DNA of 64,000 bases from Prorocentrum cordatum (GCA_963575745.1 CAUYUJ010000914.1:402088-466087); one strand, 5' to 3'. Numbered from the stretch's first letter, positions 1-11,397 are shown. Program-made: numbers and translations. The notes: generated from the sequence alone by a model not told the origin.

Positions 1-229
1 CAAGTTCTGTGGGTGTGTACCCCACGCCAGTGTAGTAGCCACGGTCGTCCGCGCGCCACGAAGTGAAGTGTCCCAACGTCATAGGGCGGGAAGCTGGGTT
101 TGGGTGGTCGCGAAGAGTCGTTTGGATATTTGGTAGAGCTTGTAATGCCCCCCCACGAAGTGGGGGTATTGCCTGGTGTCGTATGAAAACCCTGGCACTG
201 GGGAGAACACCACGCGTTCGGGTAAAATG

Positions 230-230
<1 letters not shown>

Positions 231-283
<53 letters not shown>

Positions 284-284
284 G
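231..284. repeat. (TTG)n microsatellite
   Basis: Uninterrupted TTG/GTT triplets. A second GTT tract lies at about 1252-1282, and both are followed by C- or G-homopolymers. Just upstream, at about 147-172, a CCCCCCAC/GTGGGGG inverted repeat with a 3-nt loop could form a hairpin. Nothing coding was recognised in the first 450 bases. Confidence 0.9.
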
Positions 285-447
285 AACTCTCATTCTTGAA
301 GAATAATTATTGTTGATCCCCCCCCCCCCACCGGTGCACATCGATTTTTTTCGATTGAAGTGCCACCCCTGGGGCTCGCACCTTGTTTTTTTAAGGAAAG
401 TCTTCCTGCTCAAACTGTGCCCCTGCCCCCTGGGCTACAACAACAAC

Positions 448-895
448 GGCTCCCGCCTGAGACTTCCTCGATTTTTACTCAGGACCCCCGCTCCCGCCTG
501 AGACTTCCGCGCAATTTACTCAGGAAAGGCGCTCCCGTCTGAGACTTCCTCGCAATGTAATCAAGACCCCCGCTCCCGCCTGAGACTTCCGTGCAATTTA
601 CGTGGGAACGGCGCTCCCGCCTGAGACTTCTTCGAATTTTACTCAGGACCCCCGCTCCTGCCTGACATTTCCGCGCAATTGACTCAGGAACGGCGCTCCC
701 GCCTGAGACTTCCTCGCAATTTAGTGAGGACCCCCGCTCCCGCATGAGACTTCCGTGCAATTTGCTCAGGAACGGCGCTCCCGCTTGAGACTTCCTCGCA
801 ACTTAATCAGGGCCCCCGCTCCCGCCCGAGATTTCCTCACACTGTACTCAGGACTGCGCTCTCGCGTGCGACGTCCTCACAAATTATTCTGGAAT
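448..895. repeat. 41-bp tandem repeat array with two alternating monomers
   Basis: About eleven units of roughly 41 bp, each starting near CTCCCGCCTGAGACTTCC. Units alternate between a form ending in GACCCCCG and a form ending in GGAACGGCG, so the higher-order unit is a dimer of about 82 bp. The unit length is not a multiple of three and short ORFs across it are shadows. A single related CGCCTGAGACTTCC stretch recurs near 4667-4682, beside the 83-bp array. Confidence 0.85.
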
Positions 896-899
896 TGCG

Positions 900-2787
900 T
901 TTCGGCGCTCAGGAACCACGCGCGCGCCAAGGACGCCTTCACAACGTGGTATCTTCCCTCTTCCTTCGTCCTTCTTCCTTCCCCCTCCCCTTCCTCCCAC
1001 TCTCCCTCGTTCTTCCCCTCCTCCTTTTGCAGGGCCCGCGCCAATTCCAATGGCGGGCAGAGAGATGTACGCCCCCGAAGGATTGTCCGCCCGTTCCGGT
1101 TTGCCCGTACGTCTAAGCCCGCCGGCCCCAGCAAAGAGAAATAATCCCCCCGAAAGGGGTGTGATCGAAGACGAAGAGGGCGGGCATCGAGGGTGTAGGG
1201 TATACGTGTTGAATGACTCGCGGGCAAGTAAGAGCGTACAGCCTTAAAATGGTTGTTGTTGTTGTTGTTGTTGTTGTTGTTGCTGTTGGGGGGCCGTTTT
1301 TGTCGCCCCCCCAAACAGCTCGAGCGTGAGCCTCATTTTCAATGAGAATGTAGCCCGCGCTGAGGCGAGGGCGCCAAACCGCATGGGGGGGTCCAACAAG
1401 AAGAATAATAAAATAATAACAAGAAGAGGAAGAAGAAGAAGAATAATAATTGATTACTAGTTCACATTCGACAACACCAGCGAGAGAAAAAAACAAGCAG
1501 CGCGCCCGCGGCCCCTCCGCGACCGTGGCGCCGCCGGCCTCGGGCCGCTGGAACGCCTCCCGCGGTGGGGGGGGCGCACGCCTCTCTGAGGCGCCCGCCC
1601 AGGGAGGGCGACCGCCCGGTCTTGCCGGGGGCGCCCACCGGCGGCTACAGAGGGCCCCCCCCTCGCCCCCCCCCCCTCGACAACCAGCAAGCACTGAAGT
1701 ATGCGGGCATCCATCCTCGGAGGGTTGGCCCGTGCACGACGGTATGGCACAGCCCCTGCCTCTGCCTCGGCTGCGCAGAGAAGCGACACAGGTCGTTGGT
1801 GCTTGGTATCTGGTGTCTCTCGCAAGTTTGTAAGTGCCCATCGGTCGGAGGAAGTATGTAGAAGCATGGCGTAGGACGGCGTTGAACACAGATTGGGCTT
1901 CCGTCCGCCCCCCAAGGAGGGCGGAACCGGTGAAGCCACTCGCTCATGGAAGCAGGAAGGCGCTTTTAAAGTAGCTTGGGATCTGGGAGTCCAGGAATAC
2001 CTGCCTTCAACGACCGATGGGGACGCCAGGGTCTGGTTGGCAATCGGCCCCGCTGGGGCCTGGGCGCCACGACCCTGGCCTCGTCGGGCCGCCTCGGGGC
2101 GCGGCGGAGAACTCCGTCGAGGGCCCCGCCCGCTCCCCACGGTGCGCCCCCAGGGTGCCCCGTTGCAAACCACGCCCTGTGCAGACCACACCCGCCGGAG
2201 CCGCCGAGCACAAGAGGGGGGCCAGGCAGCGCAGGAAGACAAGGAGAGAGGCCAAGAGACTTGGGGAGACCGGTGCCCCCGCCAGGTTTTTTTTTTGCCC
2301 GGACAGAACACCTGGGCGACACAACCCGAAGGGAGGTGCCCAAGGTGCCTGCATGAATTCACATGCAGTCGGGCCTCGCAACGCGACCGGCGGCACGGAC
2401 CCGCCCCAGGCGTTATCCGCGCCGCCGTTGCGAGGTGCCTCGAGTGCCCCCGCCAGGACATCCGCCCCCCCCAGGTCATCACTCCCCTCCCGGACGCTCC
2501 CGACGGATGGCAGACTGCGGCAGGCCCGCGAGACGCAGCCGAGATCGGGACAAACGACGGTTAGGACAAAGCGGGGATCTCCGAGATCCGGAAGAGGCCC
2601 AGATCCCCTGCTGTCGAAACTGTTACAAGTATATGCGCGCGATCAGGATGCGAGGGCCTTGGACGCCCATGCCGAAGCCTTTGAAGCGGGGCTGGCCATC
2701 GAAAGTGGTTGAGTATGGACCAAAGATGGCCGAAGAGGCAAGGTTAAAAGGGTACCCTTGGGAGATCATCCTTACTATCAGATTTTT
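900..2787. other. GC-rich stretch without a recognised gene
   Basis: This holds a pyrimidine-rich run (about 955-1025), a GTT microsatellite (about 1252-1282) and an A/G-rich run (about 1398-1450). Near 1540-1610 is a segment related to a dispersed repeat also seen near 6780-6850 (GCTGGAA-GCCTCCCG core). Long open frames exist on both strands but overlap each other and look like GC-rich noise. I recognise no protein family. Confidence 0.5.
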
Positions 2788-3422
2788 CTCGCCGCTCCAT
2801 GCACGGACATGCATCAAATCACGCGGCGTCGAAACCGAACCCGCGGGGCACGCGTACGCGCGACAAGAGCGTGCGTGGCCTGAAAAACGGGTCCCTAGAG
2901 ATGCAGGCGAGAACAACTTGGGAGATACTGGACCCCACCTCTGTCTTGCCCCCGCCCTACGCGGTTCACTCGCTTGCCACAGGAGCCAGAATGAAGTCGA
3001 GAAGGCCTGTGACAAACGGGTCTGCCAAGCAGGGGGCCAAGGTCACTTCTCGGCGACCTTCTCGGAGAACACGCTCTGAGGCTCCGCGGTCGCGCCCTGG
3101 TGCCCGCTTGTGGCCCCGTCCTCCCTCTTCCCGAAGAGTCGGTCCCAGTTGTCCGCGTATCTCCCCGTGTAACCGAACGTGTTCGCGTTGCTCAGCGGCC
3201 TATCGCCGGGGCAGACGGGACTTCCTGCGTTGGGGTTGGATCCCGAGGTGCCTGCCGAACTCGTCGCCGCGCAGCACGGGGAAGCCGCGCCTCTGCCCGC
3301 CGGGCGCGGGGGCGGCGGTCCTGCCCGATGGCACTGGCCGCTCCCCCTTTGACAGTCCTGTGTGGAAAGGCCTCCTGGGGTGCTGCACCAGCTTGGCCGC
3401 CCCGGGCGCCCCGCTGCGGCCT
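2788..3422 (+). repeat. 635-bp tandem duplication, copy 1
   Basis: The block beginning CTCGCCGCTCCATGCACG is repeated head to tail 635 bp further on. Translations of the two copies in the same relative frame are identical over long stretches, so the duplication is recent. The unit length is not a multiple of three, so it shifts any frame running across the junction. No conserved domain was recognised inside. Confidence 0.92.
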
Positions 3423-4057
3423 CTCGCCGCTCCATGCACGGACATGCATCAAATCACGCGGCGTCGAAACCGAACCCGCGGGGCACGCGTACGCGCGACA
3501 AGAGCGTGCGTGGCCTGAAAAACGGGTCCCTAGAGATGCAGGCGAGAACAACTTGGGAGATACTGGACCCCACCTCTGTCTTGCCCCCGCCCTACGCGGT
3601 TCACTCGCTTGCCACAGGAGCCAGAATGAAGTCGAGAAGGCCTGTGACAAACGGGTCTGCCAAGCAGGGGGCCAAGGTCACTTCTCGGCGACCTTCTCGG
3701 AGAACACGCTCTGAGGCTCCGCGGTCGCGCCCTGGTGCCCGCTTGTGGCCCCGTCCTCCCTCTTCCCGAAGAGTCGGTCCCAGTTGTCCGCGTATCTCCC
3801 CGTGTAACCGAACGTGTTCGCGTTGCTCAGCGGCCTATCGCCGGGGCAGACGGGACTTCCTGCGTTGGGGTTGGATCCCGAGGTGCCTGCCGAACTCGTC
3901 GCCGCGCAGCACGGGGAAGCCGCGCCTCTGCCCGCCGGGCGCGGGGGCGGCGGTCCTGCCCGATGGCACTGGCCGCTCCCCCTTTGACAGTCCTGTGTGG
4001 AAAGGCCTCCTGGGGTGCTGCACCAGCTTGGCCGCCCCGGGCGCCCCGCTGCGGCCT
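3423..4057 (+). repeat. 635-bp tandem duplication, copy 2
   Basis: Second copy of the unit at 2788. Homology ends at GCGGCCTC (copy 1 boundary) versus GCGGCCTCCC here, after which the sequence runs into unique, very GC-rich DNA (about 4058-4660) with no recognisable gene. Confidence 0.92.
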
Positions 4058-4689
4058 CCCGCCGCGCGAGCGCGATGGCCCCCTCCCGTCCTCCCGCGGC
4101 CGCCCTTCTCCCCCCTCCTCTCCCTCCTCGCACCCGGGCACGTCGCAGTGCCGCCGCCCGGCGTGCTGAGCGCGCGTGCGGGCCGCCTCTGCCGCGCCGC
4201 GGCGGCGAAGTCTGCAGAGGCCCCCGGTGCCTCGCCCCCCCGATCGGCGCGGGGGCAGAGCGGTGGGCGCGCGGCGACGGGGCCTCCGTGAGCCGTGGGC
4301 CCTCAGGAGGCGGGCGCCCGAGCGCTCGGACCGAGAGGCGGCGGCCGCCCCTGCCGGCCCGCTGCGCGGCGCACCCGCGAGGGCGCTGGCCACCTCCGCT
4401 CCCCCCCCCCGCCCCCGTCTCCTCCTCCCCCTCCGCCTCCGCCCCCTCCCGAGGCAGTTGGCAGCGAGGCAGGCTCCGCTCACTCGTGCTCTGAGCGGCT
4501 GCGCGGCGAGGCCCCCCGCGACTCCCTGGGCAGGAGGCCCAGTGGGCAAACCCCTCACCGCGTGAGCTCGGAATCCGCTGAAACCGACTCCTCCATTTCT
4601 TCTCTTTATAAACAACCCCTCCCTGTCGCACCCCGAGGCCAGCTTTTAGGGCGGGCAGGGCTTTTCGCCTGAGACTTCCTATGACTCTG

Positions 4690-5350
4690 GGCCTTAAAAG
4701 ATGGCAGCAGTTTCACAAATGGAGGGCGGGTGGCTTTCAAAATGTGGCTCTCGCCTTAGCGCCCGCGCACATTCGTTTCCAACATTTCTAAGAGCTTCGC
4801 GGATTGAGGGCGGATCGTTTTCGAAATGTGGCTCTCGCCTGAGCGCCGCGCACATTCGTTGTAAAACAATTGCAAGAGCTTCACGGATTGAGGGCGGGTG
4901 GTTTTGAACATGTGGCTCTCGCCTGAGCGCCGCGCGCATTCGTTGTAAAACAATTGCAAGAGCTTCACGGATTGAGGGCGGGTGGCTTTGAACATGTGGC
5001 TCTCGCCTGAGCGCCGCGCGCATTCGCTTTACAAACTTGCAAGAGTTTCCCTGATTGAGGGCGGGTCGTTTTCAAAATGTGGCTCTCGCCTGAGCGCCGC
5101 GCGCATCCTTTATGACAAATGCAAGAGTTTCACGGATTGCGGGCGGGTCGTTTTCAAAATGTGGCTCTCGCTTCAGCGCCGCGCACATTCGTTTTCACGG
5201 ATTGAAGGCGGGCCGTTTTCAAAATGTGGCTCTCGCCTTAGGGCCGCGCACATTCTTTGTTAAAACTGCAAGAGCCTGACGGGTTGAGGGCGGTTCCTTT
5301 TCAAAATGTGGCTCTCGCCTTAGCGCCGCGCGCACTCGCTGTAAACATAT
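4690..5350. repeat. 83-bp tandem repeat array
   Basis: Eight units. The landmark ATGTGGCTCTCGCCT recurs at 4742, 4826, 4910, 4994, 5077, 5159, 5224 and 5306, a spacing of 82-84 bp with one short unit of 65 bp. Each unit also carries a variant of CACGGATTGAGGGCGGGT. ORFs on both strands through it only reflect the repeat. Confidence 0.92.
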
Positions 5351-5679
5351 GCATGAGCTTCACGAGCTCCCATTCGAACATTAGGTTTTGTGAGGATTAT
5401 GGATAAATGCGGGTGCAACAATTATGTTGATTCGCGGTGTTGCAATCCCAGAAACGGCGATATGACACGATTCCGGATTGCCAAGACGCTGCAGTCAGGT
5501 TGATACGTGGCGTTCAAATCCCGCGAACCATGTTTTGGCATGATTCAAGATCTTCAAACGGTTGTCTTCCGACGAGGCAGTTCCCTCAATGGAAATGAAC
5601 CGTTGTAGGGTCCTATGAATAGGGAGCATGGAGGGAGGGTTAATTCCAACATCGTTGATGACTCTTGGGTTTACACTGG

Positions 5680-5776
5680 TCCTCCTCCTCCTCCTTCTCC
5701 TCCTCATCCTCGCTCTCAGCTAAGGACCACCTCCTCCTCCTCCTCCTCCTCCTCCTCCTCCTCCTCCTCCTCCTGT
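5680..5776. repeat. (CTC)n microsatellite
   Basis: CTC/TCC triplets in two blocks. Downstream, at about 5920-6030, the motif CCACGATCCTCGTGAGGGG occurs twice about 82 bp apart, a short imperfect direct repeat. No gene was recognised between 5350 and 6350. Confidence 0.85.
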
Positions 5777-6349
5777 CCTCCTAGCCCGCCCTGCGTCGGC
5801 CACGCGGAAAAAAAGGATCAGCAGAGGGAGGGGCGCAGCAAGGAGAGAGACGGAGGGGGGCGGGCCGGGGGGGGGGCTTACCTGCCTCCCGCTGGAGGTG
5901 CACAGGGGGGACTCCAAATGGGGCCACGATCCTCGTGAGGGGGCGTGCCGAAGTGGGCGGGGCGACGCGTACCAACCCTGCCACTGGGGCCGTCGGTGGG
6001 GAGCCACGATCCTCGTGAGGGGTGTGCCGACTTGTGCGGGGGGGACGCCTGCGGTACCCCCCCCCGCCTTCCGTGGGGGGGGCGACCGTGCGCCACTCGG
6101 CGCCATCCGCTGGGGGGGGACCGACCGCCACTCCTGGCAGAGCTGGGCGGCGACAGCCGAACCCTACCCCCGCCAACCATCGATGCTCCTGGCTCGATGG
6201 GAGGACGGAGCGATCAGGGCTCGGACTTCAACACGTGCTCGACGAGCTCCGAAACCCCACCCCCGCCCCCCCTCCCATATAGAGTTGCAGGATCGCTGAT
6301 CGGCGAGGGTGGGGTCAGGGGCCTGCCGCCGAATATTGGCGGCGCGCAC

Positions 6350-6480
6350 AGGGAGGTAAGAGGGAGGGGGAAGGCTTCTTAGACGGGGGATGCTTCTGAG
6401 AAGGTGAGAGCCTTGCATCTACAGATGAGGCCCGCGCCTTCTCAGAAGCAGGGATGCTCTGAGAAGCCTTCCCCCCTCCC
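6350..6480. repeat. Foldback repeat with CTTCTGAGAAGG palindromes, copy 1
   Basis: Several nested inverted motifs (GAAGGCTTCT, TTCTGAGAAGG, CCTTCTCAGAAGC) between purine-rich and pyrimidine-rich ends that are complementary (GGGAGGGGGAAGG / CCTTCCCCCCTCCCC). Related copies are at 7790-7960, 30110-30200 and 41510-41690. Confidence 0.6.
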
Positions 6481-6499
6481 CCTGTCCCCTCGTGCGCGC

Positions 6500-7790
6500 G
6501 GCTGGGAAGAATGGGCGGGCGAGGGAAGGGGGGGGGCGCAGAACGGGGGCAGGGGAGCCCGGAATTGAATCGATAAGCCAGATCGGCGATCGAAACGAAT
6601 CGCATCGGCGAAAATCGGCAGCCGAGGCGGGAGAAGTCTAATCGGCTCAACTCGGCAGGCTAGTGAGGCTCCCTTGAGACATCGGAGTCCAGATCAGAAT
6701 CCGAGGCCGAATCGAGCCGGCATCGGAGCCCATTCAACTCGATCCGAATCGGAGTCATCGAAATGAACCCGGGGTGGGAGCAAAGGGGGGGCCGCTGGAA
6801 TGCCTCCCGGCTGGGGCAGCCGCGAGCCTCTCGCCGACGTCCGCAGGGAACGAGGAGCTTTTTTGTTGTCCAACCGCCTGCACGCGGCTGCTTCTCCGGA
6901 CGCCTCGAGGCGCCAGGGGCGGCCACGTCTCCCAGCAGAACGAGCCTGCGAGGAGCCGAACCAGGCTGCACGCAGCGACCGTTGTCGATTGCATCCGAGG
7001 TCGTGCCGCGTTTTTGCTGCCTGCGCTGCTGCTTGCTTGCGTCAGGCTTGCCTGAAGGCTTTGCCCGCGTTCCAGTGTCGACCCGCCCTGAAGCCCGAAT
7101 ACGAGTGCGCCGTAGTTTCTGTTGGTGCTCGCGCCCACGCACCGCCCGGTGTGTGGCTTTCGGCTCGCTTCAGCCGAGGCTGCTCTCCCTCCTCGGACAG
7201 CCCGACTGAAGCATCCGTCGGCCCCTTTTGTGGGGGTCAAGACGAGGTATGGGTTCCAGAGTTGAGAGAAGACCGGCTGGGCTGTGGGAGCGCGGACTAA
7301 AGGCGGGCGGATGGAGTGGACGACAACTGGGCCTCGAGAGGTGCCCCAAGGACGGCCCAGGAGGGCGCCAGTGACTTCCACGGAGGGCTCCATAGGCTGG
7401 CCCACGGGAAGCCTCGGCGCGACCCTGAAAAACCGCAAGGGCCTCCACGAGGTATTTAGGCTACAACACTTGCCATGGGAGGCCCTCAGACAGCCGACAA
7501 AGTACCGCACACCATCTGAAGCCCTGGCGAGCCTCCTGGGATGTTCGGAAAGCCTGTGAAGACCTCACGCGGCCCCCACGTGGCCGTCGCCATGGCGGTC
7601 GCCGCCGTGTGCTCCCCGCCGCAATCGCCGCGCGCCTGGGCACCAGGAGGAAGCGACACCACCACCACCAGGGACCACCACCGGAAGAAGCTGGGGGGGG
7701 TCTCCCTGGTGGTAGTGTGACCTCTCGGTCGAGGCATCCCGCATTCCCGGCTTGGGGAGGCATCATTCGGCGGCGAGCGAGAGGGGGAAG
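6500..7790. other. Unassigned region with overlapping long ORFs
   Basis: Open frames on both strands, the longest 251 residues on the minus strand (7510-6755), do not match any family I recognise. The segment around 6780-6850 resembles the dispersed repeat near 1540-1610. Nothing here can be called a gene with confidence. Confidence 0.3.
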
Positions 7791-7960
7791 TGAGAAGGCG
7801 AAGGCCTTCTCAAAAGGCGGCGGAGCTTCTCAGAAACCCTCGCGCCTTCTGAGAAGTGTTCCGTGTCTCCGGACAAAGCCTAGAACACTTTTTGGAAGGC
7901 CAGGGGGCTTCCGAGCCTTCTGAGAAGGCCCGCACCTTCTCGCTTCCCCTCTCTGGGTTC
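7790..7960. repeat. Foldback repeat with CTTCTGAGAAGG palindromes, copy 2
   Basis: Starts GAGGGGGAAGTGAGAAGG and ends CACCTTCTCGCTTCCCCTC, which are complementary. Internal CCTTCTGAGAAG palindromes occur at several points. It is followed within about 40 bp by a copy of the GGCGGCCGTTCGG dispersed repeat. Confidence 0.65.
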
Positions 7961-7995
7961 GCCGCCGAATTTGGTCTTCGGGACATAACTCAAGT

Positions 7996-8090
7996 CCCTG
8001 GCGGCCGTTCGGGGCGATCCGGGCACCCCCAGACGCCTCTCGGCGAGGCGCAGCCGCTGGAAGACTCCCCGCGGTTGGAGATCCGCCGAG
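7996..8090 (+). repeat. GGCGGCCGTTCGG dispersed repeat, copy 1
   Basis: A conserved block of about 90 bp containing GGCGGCCGTTCGGG, ATCCGGGCACCCCCAGA and CTCGGCGAGGCGCAGC. Copies are at 31378-31465 (plus), 36925-37013 (inverted) and a shorter, diverged one at 33648-33705. Confidence 0.75.
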
Positions 8091-8399
8091 GACCGACGAG
8101 AGCGCCCGAAAACCTCGAGGCTCGCCGCCGAATCGCAGACCTCCTCGCAGGAGATGGCCCCACTTGTGGTGGTGGTGGCCGCTTCTGCTGCCGCGGGTCG
8201 GCGCGGGGGGAGGGGGAGCCCCAGCCGGGCCTCGCCGCGCTCCAGGGCCGGGAGGTCCCGCTGCCCGAACCAGGCGTTCTGTGCCGGGGGCGGGGGGGGC
8301 GGGGGCCAGGTTTGCCCAAAGCCGGATGAGGATGAATGCAGATGAGATCTCCTCCTCCTCCTCCTCCTCCTCCTGTCCTCCTCGGGGGTAGCTCTTAAC

Positions 8400-9435
8400 C
8401 GTGAGCGCGGTACCACGGCTAATGTACCAGACTACTGTACCAGACTCATGTACCAGACTGATGTGCCAGACTCTAATGCACCAGACTACTGGCACCACAC
8501 TACTCTGGTGCCATTCGTCTGGTGCCATAGGTCTGGTGCCATTCGTATGGTGCCATTCGTCTGGAACATTAATCTGGCACATCAATCTGGTACATTCGTC
8601 TGGTGCGTTAGTCTCGTGCATTCGTCTGGTGCAGCAATATGGTACATTAGTCTGGTACATTAATCAGGTACATCAATATGGTACGATGGTCTGGTACATT
8701 AGTCTGCTACGATAATATGGTACCGCTGGCCTGGTGCCGTTGATCTAGTGCCATTACTCAGGTGCCATTCGTCTGGTGCCATTAATCTGGTACATATAGT
8801 CTGGTACCGCTGAATTGGTGTCACCAGTCTGGTGCCATTAGTCCGGTGCCAATGCTCCGGTTATTTAGTCTGGTGCCGCTTGGTTGGTACCGCTAGTCTG
8901 GTGCAATCAGTCTAGTGCCATGAAGTTGGTGCCATTAGTCTGGTACATTAATCTGGTACATGAGGCTGGTCCAACAGTCTTGTACAGTAGTCTGGTACTT
9001 TAGGTCTGGTACATTAGTCTGATACATTCTTCTGGTACATCAATCTTGTACATCTAGTCTGGTACATTCGCCTGGTACGTCAATCAGTCTGGTACATTAG
9101 TACATTAAGCTGGTACTTTACTCTGGTACCACTCGTCTGGTGCCATGAGTCTGGTGCTATTAGACTGGTCCCATTAGCCAAGTAGCCAAGTGCCATTCGT
9201 CTGGTGTCATTAATCTGGTACATATAGTCTGGTACTCTAGTCTGGTACTGCTAGGGTGGTACCATGAGGCTCGTGCCCTTAGTCTGGTGCCATTAATCCG
9301 GCACCGCTAGTCTGGTGCCGTTAGTGTGGCGTCATTAGCCTGGTACTTTCGTCTGGTACTCTAGTGTGTTTCGCTAGACTGGTTGGTGCATTAGTATTTA
9401 GTCTGGTGCCAATAGTCTGGTATTTAGTCTGGTAT
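8400..9435 (+). repeat. Degenerate 13-14 bp minisatellite, about 1 kb
   Basis: Dozens of head-to-tail units close to ATTAGTCTGGTAC or ATTCGTCTGGTGCC. Variants differ mostly at the TAC/TGCC end and the ATTA/ATCA start. The whole interval is explained by this unit. ORFs rich in V, H, S and L across it are artefacts of the repeat. Confidence 0.93.
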
Positions 9436-9439
9436 GCGG

Positions 9440-10112
9440 TTCTGCCAAATCATGCTCCCGCTGCAGCATTGGATTTCACTTGACGCTCCCGCTCTTTACG
9501 AAGCATTCAATTACATATTTCGTCTTGCGTCATGTTTGTTTCCCTCCGAACATGTTACTCCCAACCGCGCTCTTCTACGCCGTGCTACGCCGTGCTCTAA
9601 CATGCATTTTGTACCCTCTCAGGAGCATTGCCCTGCTCGACACCCGACTGTGCGAATAGAGAGGAGATCTACGCCATGGTAGAGGGTGGGAGGGAGGTGT
9701 AAAACGTAAGACAAGACGCTTGCGCACCTGGCTTGCCCTCCTCCCCTCGTCCCTCCCCCTCCTCCTCCTCTCCCCGGCAGAAGCCTTCGCTTCCCAATGC
9801 AACCCCATTCCCCGAAATTCCCATCACCCTTCCTCCCATCTCCCCCGCCCATCTCCTCCCCCACCTTCTCCTGGGCACTTCCCTCCCTCACCTCCCTCGC
9901 TCAATTCGCCTTCTTATTATTCTTCTTCCCTCCTCGCGCCCTCCCCTACTTCCCTCCCTTCCCCTCCAACCATCTGCCCCTCCCGCAACCCGGCGTGCAC
10001 CGCCCGGGACCCAGACGACCCCACCACGGGCGGGAGAGAGCGCCCGAGCGCTTTTGTAACTAGCTGGAGCGGACGCAGATGAATTGCAACGCAGATGCTG
10101 AAGAGAAGGATC
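9440..10112. other. No recognised gene; pyrimidine-rich tract
   Basis: About 9730-10010 is dominated by CCT/CTC-type pyrimidine runs on the plus strand. Nothing coding or structured was recognised. Confidence 0.5.
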
Positions 10113-10214
10113 ATGAGGAGGAGGAGGAAGAAGAGGGATATGATGATGATGAGGAGGATGAGGAGGAGGACGATGATGATGGTGTTGGTGGTGATGATGA
10201 TGATGATGATGATG
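10113..10214. repeat. GAG/GAT microsatellite, left flank of YR element
   Basis: GAG triplets grade into GAT triplets that end directly at the B1 repeat (CCAGGTCGGG begins at 10215). The matching right-hand half of the microsatellite resumes at 16558 on the other side of the element. Confidence 0.9.
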
Positions 10215-10326
10215 CCAGGTCGGGTCCCCGAGGCCATAACATTCTTTTCAGAGAAGCTGACGGCGGCGATGGCAGGAAACGACGGCCTCGACTCCCAGAG
10301 TGGCCAGGACACTCGCGGGCAGCACA
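10215..10326 (-). repeat. Split direct repeat B, terminal copy
   Basis: 112 bp from CCAGGTCGGG to GGGCAGCACA. It matches 10459-10570 in the same orientation with a single visible difference (TTTTCAGAG versus TTTTTAGAG). It forms the 3' end of the minus-strand element. Confidence 0.93.
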
Positions 10327-10380
10327 GACGCAGACTTAAATCGATTCAAAAACCCTCAAGCGAGGGCGGGTGGGTTCGGG

Positions 10381-10458
10381 AGCTTGAGCACAACGGTTGC
10401 GGTCGTGCGGCCCCTCGGCCCCTTCCCCAGCACACACCACACTAAAGTTGTTACAATG
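10381..10458 (-). repeat. Split direct repeat A, internal copy
   Basis: 78 bp from AGCTTGAGCACAACGG to GTTGTTACAATG. It matches 16480-16557 with about two differences. It is fused without gap to the internal B copy at 10459; the 54 bp on its other side (10327-10380) is not repeated. Confidence 0.93.
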
Positions 10459-10570
10459 CCAGGTCGGGTCCCCGAGGCCATAACATTCTTTTTAGAGAAG
10501 CTGACGGCGGCGATGGCAGGAAACGACGGCCTCGACTCCCAGAGTGGCCAGGACACTCGCGGGCAGCACA
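10459..10570 (-). repeat. Split direct repeat B, internal copy
   Basis: 112 bp, nearly identical to 10215-10326 and directly adjoining the internal A copy. The B-A junction here would equal the junction of a circle made by joining the two element ends. Confidence 0.93.
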
Positions 10571-10594
10571 TACGTACATTGTGTAACACAAAAC

Positions 10595-11330
10595 TCATGG
10601 CCGCAGGCCGCCCAAGAAATAAGATCGGGCCTGCGACAATTCCTCGATCGACGAAACGATTGAATCTGCCACAAGCTCGGCGGCTCGAGCGGGAAAGCGG
10701 GCAGCCTTGTGCCTGCACGCTACGCCTTTGGCCGTACGGCCGTCAAAACGCATGTGAGGTCGCCCCGAAAACGAGCAGCACTCTTTACTGTGATCACACA
10801 CGCGAGCAAGGCGAGACAAGTTGGGGCAGTGCCAACAACACACACGTGTGGGAGCGCGAGCTGCGGCACCAAATTGACACAGGTCCACCTGAACGTTGAG
10901 ACACGCAGAATGGTTCATTAGCTCAACTAGCTGAGGAACATGCCAGATCAAACTGCTACGAGGATGCTCGGAACACACAGGCACATGATGCTTCACGCAA
11001 GCACGCAAAATCTGAATGGCAGCCTGCATCTCGACATTGTCACACAGAAAGGCAGGGAGCACCACTGAAGTGGACGCGCCGTACTTGCGACCCCAAGGGT
11101 CCGCCACAGAACGGCGAGGCGGGGCGCCTGGCTGCATCCAGGTACTACGAGACAAGGAAATCCACAAAGCGCAGACAGCGGACGACCGAATCCAGCCCAG
11201 GATTCGATTGACCACCACTCGCTCAGTCAAACCTAGACTCGCGTTCCGACCTGCCCCGAACGATGGGCAACCCAAACCGCGACTGCGCAGCGCTTTGCAT
11301 ATGGGGGCCCCATGGGGCCCCAGCACAGGC
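10595..11330 (-). pseudogene. Methyltransferase-like module of the YR element
   Basis: Downstream of the recombinase, in the frame of the recombinase start, the translation contains a possible glycine-bearing start (VLGPHGAPICKALRSRG), ILGWIRSSAV, then PPRRSVADPWG, an EHPRSSLIW motif near 10970, DLCQFG, PTR, and SGRPH near 10750. I recall this order (PWG, ENP/EHP-S-W, C-FG, PTR, GRPH) from SAM-methyltransferase-like modules in dinoflagellate retroelements. The proline-cysteine catalytic position expected between WIS and PPRRS is not visible, so the enzyme is likely inactive here. The plus-strand element at 60.7-61.26 kb carries a related module. The family assignment is inference from motifs. 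Confidence 0.55.
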
Positions 11331-11397
11331 AAAACGAGCCGCCTGCGGCGAGAAGCCCACGCGTGAGCACGCCGAAACGCCCCGCTCAAACGAGAAG

